From Dehalococcoidia bacterium (GTDB lineage Bacteria; Chloroflexota; Dehalococcoidia; UBA6926): a stretch of DNA of 26,072 bases. This document shows positions 7,721-13,457 of this stretch, one piece after another. A program made the translations under genes and the position numbers. Positions within the stretch are counted from its first letter, which is position 1. The number at the start of each line of letters is the position of its first letter. The stretch lies in the NCBI GenBank assembly GCA_030754805.1, contig JASLZO010000001.1, positions 1 through 26,072 of the forward strand, given 5' to 3'. The notes below the pieces were generated by a model, which saw only the letters and a list, made by a program, of their open reading frames with translations, was not told the origin of the DNA and searched no databases.

Positions 7721-8503
7721 TTGAGAAAACGGCGAGACGCTCTGTACCCGTTGGCAGCGGCCATCGGGCTCGTCGCGGTGTGGCAGCTGGGTGTCCAGTT
7801 ATTGGCGATCCCGGACTACCTGCTGCCTGGGCCGCGCGCCGTCGCTGCGACGGTGGTGTCGGAGCGGACGCTGATATTCCAGCATGGCCTGATCACACTC
7901 TACGAAGCCGGTCTCGGTTTCACGCTTGCCCTCGTGTTCGCCGTGCCGATCTCCGCGATCATCGTCTGGTCGAAGGTTGCCGAGAAGACCGTGCTGCCCC
8001 TGATGGTCTTCCTGCAGACGGTCCCCAAGGTGGCTATTGCGCCGCTCTTCATCATCTGGTTCGGATTCGGTCCGTTCCCGAAGGTCCTGATCAGCTTCTT
8101 GCTGGCCTATTTCCCCATCGTGATCGAGATGGTCACCGGGTTGAGAGATGTGAACCCCACCGTCCTGGACCTGGCGAGATCCATGTCCATCACTCCCTTC
8201 CAGACGTTCACGAAGATACGGATCCCAAATTCACTCCCGTATCTGTTCAGCGGGCTGAAGTTGGGCGCGCTGCTCTCGCTGGTCGGAGCCATCGTGGCAG
8301 AGTTCATGGGGTCGATGGACGGTCTGGGGTACCTCGTCCTCTATGCGAACGACCGGATGGATACGACGCTGTGCTTTGCCGTGCTCGTCGTGCTCCTACT
8401 CCTGGGCAAGGCGCTGTTCTCCGTCGTGGAATGGGTCGAGCGGTACGCGATTGCATGGCATGTCGTCGTTCGGGAGAACGAGCAGATCATGTTCACCACG
8501 TAG
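7721..8503 (+). CDS. ABC transporter permease 1, NitT/TauT (SsuC/TauC) type
   Basis: A 260-residue inner-membrane protein of the binding-protein-dependent permease family, about six helices. The start is a TTG directly adjoining the preceding TAG; no better start keeps the conserved LYPLAAAIGLVAVWQL first helix and IPDYLLPGPRAVAA loop. Typical NitT/TauT blocks are seen: VFLQTVPKVAIAPLFIIWFGFG near 101-122 and the EAA loop around GLRDVNPTVLDLARSM with GAIVAEFMGSMDGLGYLV further on. Members of this group import nitrate, sulfonates, thiamine precursors, pyrimidines or aromatic acids. It pairs with a second, clearly related but different permease 14 bases downstream. A heteromeric transmembrane core is therefore likely, whereas many relatives have one permease gene. 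Confidence 0.88.
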   Translation: MRKRRDALYPLAAAIGLVAVWQLGVQLLAIPDYLLPGPRAVAATVVSERTLIFQHGLITLYEAGLGFTLALVFAVPISAIIVWSKVAEKTVLPLMVFLQTVPKVAIAPLFIIWFGFGPFPKVLISFLLAYFPIVIEMVTGLRDVNPTVLDLARSMSITPFQTFTKIRIPNSLPYLFSGLKLGALLSLVGAIVAEFMGSMDGLGYLVLYANDRMDTTLCFAVLVVLLLLGKALFSVVEWVERYAIAWHVVVRENEQIMFTT

Positions 8504-8517
8504 GGGTACAGCTCAGG

Positions 8518-9345
8518 ATGAGGAGTTCGGGGGAGATGGCTCTGGGTAAGGGATTCCGTTGGAGCGCCAGGCTCCCGGAAGCGCTGTATCCCGCCTCCAC
8601 GATCGCTGCGATGCTCGCTGCGTGGCAGCTGTCGATCGTCCTCTTTTCCATACCGGACTTCATCCTGCCTGGTCCGATCGCCGTCATCGAAAGTTTCGTG
8701 GGAAATCTCGGCCTGGTCTGGCCTCATTTCCTGGTCACGACGTTTGAGATGCTTCTGGGGCTTTTTCTCGCCACCGTCTTCGCGGTCGCCGTCTCGATAC
8801 TCATGGTCTGGTCGAGGCCGGTGGAGAAGACACTGCTGCCGCTCCTGGTGTTCTTTCAGACGACACCCAAGCTGGCCGTTGCTCCATTGTTCATCGTCTG
8901 GTTCGGCTTCGGCTACGCTCCCAAGGTCATCATCGCCTTCTGGCTGGCGTACTTCCCGATCGTCATCGCCACGATGACCGGATTGAAGGATGTTGAGCCC
9001 GCACTGATCGATCTGACGAAATCCATGTCGGCGTCCACGCTCCAGACGTTCATCAAGGTCCGACTGCCAAGTTCATTGCCTCACTTCTTCGCCGGTCTCA
9101 AGCTGGGCGGCGTGGTCGCCATTCTTGGAGCCATCGTCGGTGAGTTCGTCGGTGCGAATGAGGGGTTGGGCTACCTGATCACGATGGCGCAACACAACAG
9201 CGACGTGACGTTGCTGTTCTCGGTCGTCATCACGCTCGTGGTCTTGGGCAGGTCGATGTATGCGCTCATCGGCTGGGCCGAAACACACGCCATCTCCTGG
9301 CACGTCACGATGAGGGCGAGGGACCAGAGGTTCTTCACGGCGTGA
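8518..9345 (+). CDS. ABC transporter permease 2, NitT/TauT (SsuC/TauC) type
   Basis: A 275-residue paralogue of the preceding permease: IPDFILPGPIAVIESFV, VFFQTTPKLAVAPLFIVWFGFG, GLKDVEPALIDLTKSM and GAIVGEFVGANEGLGYLI line up one-to-one with blocks in permease 1. The reading frame stays open far upstream, but that extension overlaps the iron-sulfur and permease 1 genes in another frame and is spurious. Two starts are plausible: ATG 8518 (used here) and ATG 8536, the latter having AGGAG ten bases upstream. The N-terminal difference is six residues ahead of the first helix. The tandem arrangement implies duplication followed by divergence, giving the two halves of one channel. Confidence 0.87.
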   Translation: MRSSGEMALGKGFRWSARLPEALYPASTIAAMLAAWQLSIVLFSIPDFILPGPIAVIESFVGNLGLVWPHFLVTTFEMLLGLFLATVFAVAVSILMVWSRPVEKTLLPLLVFFQTTPKLAVAPLFIVWFGFGYAPKVIIAFWLAYFPIVIATMTGLKDVEPALIDLTKSMSASTLQTFIKVRLPSSLPHFFAGLKLGGVVAILGAIVGEFVGANEGLGYLITMAQHNSDVTLLFSVVITLVVLGRSMYALIGWAETHAISWHVTMRARDQRFFTA

Positions 9346-9409
9346 CTCGCAGGGCCAAGGCATCGCCCGACTGGAGGGAGAGGCCCACCGCGCAGAAGAG
9401 GGGGGACGC

Positions 9410-10405
9410 ATGAGAACAAGCTCCCTGATGGTCGGAATGTTGGGCCTGTCTCTCGTGGCTCTGGGAACGGCCTGCCGATCTCGTCAAGCATCCTCCACGG
9501 ATGCACCGGCGCTGGACCAGGTGACGCTGCAGCTCCACTGGAAGTGCTCGGGCCCGCATGTGCCGTTCATCGTTGCGTCGGAGAAGGGATTCTTCGAGGA
9601 GGAAGGCATAGACATCACGATCAGGGAAGGCTCGGGTTCATCGGCGACGAGCAAACTCGTCGCCGCCGGTAGCGCCACGTTCGGAGTGGCCGCGACCAAC
9701 GTCAGCGTGAAGGGAGCCGCCCTGGGGATGCCGATCATTCAAGTGATGCAGATTCAGGAGTCGCGGAGGTACTGCATCCTCTCGAAGCCCGAGACCGGCA
9801 TCAGAACGCCTCAGGATCTGATCGGGAAGGTCATTGCCGGGTCTGGAGGCGGTGGGACCTCAGCCCTCTTCAACGCGTTTCTGGCCGCAAACGAGATTCG
9901 TCAAGAGCAGGTCACGTACCTGAACGCCGGCAGGGCGATGCTCGAGGCGATGGCAACGGGCAGGGCCGATGGCGCGCTTGGCCTTGAAGTGGATGACCTC
10001 GTCAGGCTCCAGGGGATGGACGTCGATCCGGCCCAGGTCATGCTGTTCGAGGATTGGGGGATCCCCGTGATCGGGGACGGGGTGATCGTCAACGCGACGA
10101 CCGCGCGGGAGGATCCCGATCTCATCCGGAGGTTCATCAGGGCGTACATCGCGGGAGTCGGAGAGACCTTCGCCGACGTCGACGCGGCGGCGGAGATCGC
10201 GGTGAGGCGGTTTCCCCTGGCGAGGAAGGAAATTCTCGTCGGCCAGTTGACGAGTGTCCGCTCGCTCTTACCGTCTCCACTGGGATACCAGGATCCCGAG
10301 GCCTTGGAAGAGCTCAGGCGCATCACGGTGGAGTTCGACGGTGTCGCCGAAGCGGCAGACATTCCGTTGACCCGGTTCTCCACGAACGAGTTTCTGCCCG
10401 AGTAG
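9410..10405 (+). CDS. ABC transporter substrate-binding lipoprotein, NMT1/THI5-like (NitT/TauT family)
   Basis: A 331-residue exported solute-binding protein. The first 21 residues form a signal peptide (basic start, hydrophobic SLMVGMLGLSLVALGTA) ending at Cys22, consistent with a lipoprotein, although the lipobox has Gly rather than Leu at -3. The mature part has the periplasmic-binding fold blocks of the NMT1/THI5-like family: QLHWKCSGPHVPFIVASEKGFF early, then KLVAAGSATFGVAA, then GSGGGGTSALFNAFL and a ligand-closing IPVIGDGVIVN segment. Family ligands include pyrimidine-type thiamine precursors, sulfonates, nitrate and aromatic acids. The ATG is preceded by a purine-rich GAGGGGGGA. It sits between the permeases and the ATPase, completing one importer, and would decide substrate specificity for the cluster. 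Confidence 0.86.
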   Translation: MRTSSLMVGMLGLSLVALGTACRSRQASSTDAPALDQVTLQLHWKCSGPHVPFIVASEKGFFEEEGIDITIREGSGSSATSKLVAAGSATFGVAATNVSVKGAALGMPIIQVMQIQESRRYCILSKPETGIRTPQDLIGKVIAGSGGGGTSALFNAFLAANEIRQEQVTYLNAGRAMLEAMATGRADGALGLEVDDLVRLQGMDVDPAQVMLFEDWGIPVIGDGVIVNATTAREDPDLIRRFIRAYIAGVGETFADVDAAAEIAVRRFPLARKEILVGQLTSVRSLLPSPLGYQDPEALEELRRITVEFDGVAEAADIPLTRFSTNEFLPE

Positions 10406-10452
10406 CGATTCCATCAGAATTCTCGCTTCCCAGGGCTTGGACGAGGAGAGAC

Positions 10453-11214
10453 GTGATTACTCTCGACGGCGTGCACTTGACGTATCCGCACAAGGGCGGG
10501 TCGATCGAGGCATTGACGGATGTCAGCTTCTCGGCGAGGGAGGGGGAGTTCCTCTCCATTGTCGGCCCGAGCGGCTGCGGGAAATCCACCCTGATCAAGA
10601 TCATCGCCGGTCTCCTTCCGACGTCCAAGGGAGAGGCGCGCGTCGATGGGAAGCTGGTCCGGGGCCCACACCCGAATGTCGGGATCGTCTTTCAGGAGGC
10701 GACCCTACTGGCATGGCGCTCCGTCTTGCGGAACATCATGCTGCAGATCGAGGTGCGACAGGAGTTCGAGAACGACGCCTACGTACCGAGGGCGCGGGAC
10801 CTGATCAAGCTGGCGGGGTTGGATGGGTTCGAGGACCGGTACCCGTGGGAGCTCTCAGGCGGCATGCAGCAGCGCGTCTCCTTCTGTCGGGCACTCATCC
10901 ACGACCCTCCGCTCCTGCTCATGGATGAACCGTTCGGCGCGCTGGATGCCATGACGCGGGATGAAATGGGCGTCTGGCTTCAGAAGACGTGGATGGAACG
11001 AGCGCGAACGGTTCTGTTCGTCACGCACGATATCGGTGAAGCGGTCTTTCTCTCGGATCGAGTCATGGTGATGACAGCCAGGCCCGGGCGCGTGAAGGAG
11101 ATCATGGAGATCGACTTGCCCAGGCCCAGAGAACTCAGAATCACGGAAGAGATCGAGTTCGTGAAGTATGTCTCCCATGCACGACGCCTCATGCACGCGG
11201 AGGGATACTACTGA
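10453..11214 (+). CDS. ABC transporter ATP-binding protein, NitT/TauT (SsuB/TauB) type
   Basis: A 253-residue ATPase with all motifs: Walker A GPSGCGKST (38-46), Q-loop Gln81, signature LSGGM (134-138), Walker B LLLMDEP (154-160), D-loop GALD and switch His192. The SsuB/TauB group is indicated by VFQEATLLAWRSVLRNI and by the end with MTARPGRVKEIMEIDLPRPR. The start is GTG 10453, just after GAGGAGAG; the same frame is open further upstream, but that part overlaps the binding-protein gene and is spurious. It powers the two permeases encoded upstream and is the last gene of this run, followed by a possible terminator hairpin and a convergent gene. Confidence 0.92.
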   Translation: MITLDGVHLTYPHKGGSIEALTDVSFSAREGEFLSIVGPSGCGKSTLIKIIAGLLPTSKGEARVDGKLVRGPHPNVGIVFQEATLLAWRSVLRNIMLQIEVRQEFENDAYVPRARDLIKLAGLDGFEDRYPWELSGGMQQRVSFCRALIHDPPLLLMDEPFGALDAMTRDEMGVWLQKTWMERARTVLFVTHDIGEAVFLSDRVMVMTARPGRVKEIMEIDLPRPRELRITEEIEFVKYVSHARRLMHAEGYY

Positions 11215-11223
11215 CCCAAGTGA

Positions 11224-11246
11224 GCTCTGGGGTTAGCCCCCGGGGC
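11224..11246 (+). terminator. Hairpin after the ABC ATPase gene, candidate terminator
   Basis: Ten bases after the ATPase stop, bases 11224-11232 can pair with 11238-11246 to make a nine-pair stem (seven Watson-Crick, two G-U) around a five-base TTAGC loop. A pyrimidine-rich CTCTCCTT follows rather than a true T run. The two G-U pairs become A-C mismatches on the other strand, so the structure fits the rightward transcript. Rho-independent action is plausible but not strong. Confidence 0.4.
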
Positions 11247-11269
11247 CTCTCCTTGAAGCCGGCCGGGTA

Positions 11270-13255
11270 TCACACGTTTCGCGTGCGGCTGTCGGCAAGA
11301 CTGAATTGACTGTGCCAGGTGGATTCGGCTCCCGCGTCGATGCAGCGGATTCTGGCGTCGATCACGTACGGCCGACCCTCCCGGGTGGCGGCGATGCCGA
11401 TCTCCAGCTCGCTCTCCAGTTCGTCGGCCGTCGTCGCCTTCGCAGCGGAGATCCCCTGAGATTCGGCAAGCTTGACGAAATCGATCTCCGGATCGCCAAG
11501 AAACATCGTCGGGTAGCGATCGGTCTGCGCCATGTTGCCCTGATACCGCGCGAAGCGAAACCGCACCTGCTGATAGTTGACGTTGTTCCAGATGACGGTG
11601 AGTACGGGGACCCGATAGCGTGCCATCGTCCAGAAACCGGCCGCGCTGTACATCACGGAGCCGTCGCCGATGTGAAGCACGACCTGGCGATCGGGCTGGC
11701 CGAGCTTGGCGCCGATGGCCGCCCCGACTCCCCACCCGAGCGAGCCGCCGGCCGCGTGAAGCCGCATCTTCTCACCGACGCCGACAGATTGGAGTGGCGC
11801 GTAGGGACGGGCCATGTCGTGGCTGACGTTCTCGTGAATCGTGATGGCGTCGCGATCCGACGCGCGCTCGGTGAGCAGCGCGACGTCATCGGGATGCATC
11901 GGATTCTGACCCAGATTCGGGCGAATATCCGCGTCCGCGGCACGGCGCATCCTCTCCGGGAGCGCCGCCAGTCGGTCGTAGCGGCTGGCGCGGATCGCGG
12001 CGAGACGCTCCGTCGTGGCCAGGCTGCGAATCGACTCGAGGAGATCGTCGAGCGCCAGTCCGACATCGGCGACGATGGCCAGATCGACAGGCTCCGTTCG
12101 GGCCATCGAACCGGTATCGATTCCGATCGCCACCTTCTTGGCATCGGCGGGGATCGAGGGAGGATAGTTTCCCGGACCCCAGACTCCCCGCTCCGAAATC
12201 GTTGGGCTGGTCGAGATTGTCCGGACCGCGAAGTTCTCGGCACCCAGCGCAAGGAACATGTCCGCGGTCTTGAACGGATTCTCCTCTTCGATGAAGCGCA
12301 TGCCCCCGTAGCTGTAGTAGAGCGGGTGCTGTGTCGGGAAATGCGCGCCAATGTTGTACCAGCCGAGGAAATCCGAGACTGGCATGGCGAGCAGGTCCGC
12401 CAGCTCCATCGCTTGCGGAACCGCGCCCGATCGGTTCAGCTCGCTCTCCACGATGAGGCACGGTTGCACGCTCTCCAAGAGCCACCGCGCGGTCTGTTCG
12501 ATATCTGCGGCGTTGGGACGAGACCGGATCGGAACGGAGAACTTGCTCTGGTCGATGATCTCCGCCGAGACGTCCTTGGCTTCCAGCGCCGCGGTCCCGA
12601 GGGCCACGTAGACCGGACCTCCGGGAGGCGTCGCGGCGACCTTGAACGCTCGCCGCATGGCCAGCGGAATGCTCTCCGGATTGCGGACCTCCCAGGAGAG
12701 CTTGGAGAACTGCTTGTTGACGTCGACCTGCTCGAAGCCGGGCCGTGGCGCAAGCACGAGATCGTCGCTGAAGACCGTGGTGTCCACGAGAGCAGCGGTG
12801 ACCACCATGGAGGCATGATCGCGGTGGGCGTTGAAGAGCTGGCCCGATGCCTGGGCGGTCCCGGCGATTGCGTGAAGATTGACGAAGGCCGTCTCGCCGG
12901 TCACCTGGTTGTAGCCGTCGGCCATGGCAATGACGAGGCCTTCGTGCAACCCCACGATCGGCTGAATCTCCGGAGCGCCGGCCAAGGCGTCGAAGAAGCC
13001 AACTTCCGTGGAGCCAGGATTCGTGAAGACATACTTCACGTTCGCGGCCTTGAGTTGCTCCACGAGGAGTTCTCCGCCCGTTCCGGTCGCGGTGCGATAG
13101 GTGCCGCTTGGTTGGTCGGCCGGCGTCTCCGCCGCCGCGAGATTACTCAGGAGAGACTCGACGAAGCCGGCCGTGAAGCCGGCCGCCACCATCCGCCTGA
13201 AGAAGCCACGACGGGAGAGGCGATTGTTCAGGTATTCAGCCAGGAGCTCACGCAT
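11270..13255 (-). CDS. ThDP-dependent enzyme (acetolactate synthase/benzoylformate decarboxylase family) with Tat signal
   Basis: A 661-residue protein, the only clear gene on the minus strand. The fold is that of ThDP enzymes with N-terminal PYR, middle and C-terminal PP domains: the activating Glu105 in VGLHEGLVIAMADGY, and the PP-domain GDG (530-532) with NN (557-558) of the ThDP/Mg motif. Family members decarboxylate 2-oxo acids or carboligate them. Unusually, residues 1-42 look like a twin-arginine signal: SRRGFF (14-19), a hydrophobic stretch and an Ala-Ala-Ala site before Glu43, so the folded holoenzyme may act in the periplasm. The ATG at 13255 has GGAGGG five bases upstream; the frame is open further back, without support. 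It converges on the ABC operon and diverges from the Mo hydroxylase operon. The reaction is not determinable from sequence; benzoylformate-type or oxalyl-type decarboxylation are alternatives. Confidence 0.85.
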   Translation of the reverse strand: MRELLAEYLNNRLSRRGFFRRMVAAGFTAGFVESLLSNLAAAETPADQPSGTYRTATGTGGELLVEQLKAANVKYVFTNPGSTEVGFFDALAGAPEIQPIVGLHEGLVIAMADGYNQVTGETAFVNLHAIAGTAQASGQLFNAHRDHASMVVTAALVDTTVFSDDLVLAPRPGFEQVDVNKQFSKLSWEVRNPESIPLAMRRAFKVAATPPGGPVYVALGTAALEAKDVSAEIIDQSKFSVPIRSRPNAADIEQTARWLLESVQPCLIVESELNRSGAVPQAMELADLLAMPVSDFLGWYNIGAHFPTQHPLYYSYGGMRFIEEENPFKTADMFLALGAENFAVRTISTSPTISERGVWGPGNYPPSIPADAKKVAIGIDTGSMARTEPVDLAIVADVGLALDDLLESIRSLATTERLAAIRASRYDRLAALPERMRRAADADIRPNLGQNPMHPDDVALLTERASDRDAITIHENVSHDMARPYAPLQSVGVGEKMRLHAAGGSLGWGVGAAIGAKLGQPDRQVVLHIGDGSVMYSAAGFWTMARYRVPVLTVIWNNVNYQQVRFRFARYQGNMAQTDRYPTMFLGDPEIDFVKLAESQGISAAKATTADELESELEIGIAATREGRPYVIDARIRCIDAGAESTWHSQFSLADSRTRNV

Positions 13256-13260
13256 TGACA

Positions 13261-13266
13261 CCCTCC
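13261..13266 (-). promoter_or_regulatory. Shine-Dalgarno GGAGGG fixing the start of the ThDP enzyme
   Basis: On the minus strand GGAGGG lies five bases upstream of the ATG at 13255. It selects this start over the open frame that extends about 76 codons upstream, and it places the Tat motif at residues 14-19, where such motifs belong. Confidence 0.75.
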
Positions 13267-13284
13267 GAGCGCAGACAGGACGCC

Positions 13285-13302
13285 CTCGAGGATGATCTCG
13301 AG
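13285..13302. promoter_or_regulatory. CTCGAG-N6-CTCGAG dyad in the divergent intergenic region, candidate operator
   Basis: In the gap of about 200 bases between the two divergent genes (13256-13457), two copies of the palindrome CTCGAG (13285-13290 and 13297-13302) are separated by six bases, giving a symmetric 18-bp site. It lies 30-47 bases upstream of the ThDP start codon, where a regulator could block or guide transcription. The rest of the gap shows no convincing -35/-10 pair; TATGCT at 13406-13411 is a weak -10-like element for the rightward operon. Functional status is a guess. Confidence 0.22.
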
Positions 13303-13457
13303 GTGCTGCGTTCGTACCTGCAATCACGGTTTCTGTCAAGGGAGGACTTCGCGCCGCGTGACGCCGAGGGTGAACCGACGGCGGCGCCCGACGGCCCCGT
13401 GGAGTTATGCTTTGCACGGCGGAGGCATGAGGGCCGTCGCGTGGGTGAAGGTATCTG

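Noticed and set aside
7372..8517. Upstream extension of permease 2
   Set aside because: It would overlap the iron-sulfur gene and permease 1 in another frame; only the part from about 8518 has family similarity.
10054..10452. Upstream extension of the ABC ATPase
   Set aside because: It overlaps the binding-protein gene and is Arg/Gly-rich shadow sequence; GTG 10453 with GAGGAGAG just upstream is the start.
11306..13258. Long plus-strand frame of about 650 codons
   Set aside because: It lies opposite the ThDP gene, is rich in Arg/Gly/His and matches no family; the minus-strand gene has full motifs and a good Shine-Dalgarno.
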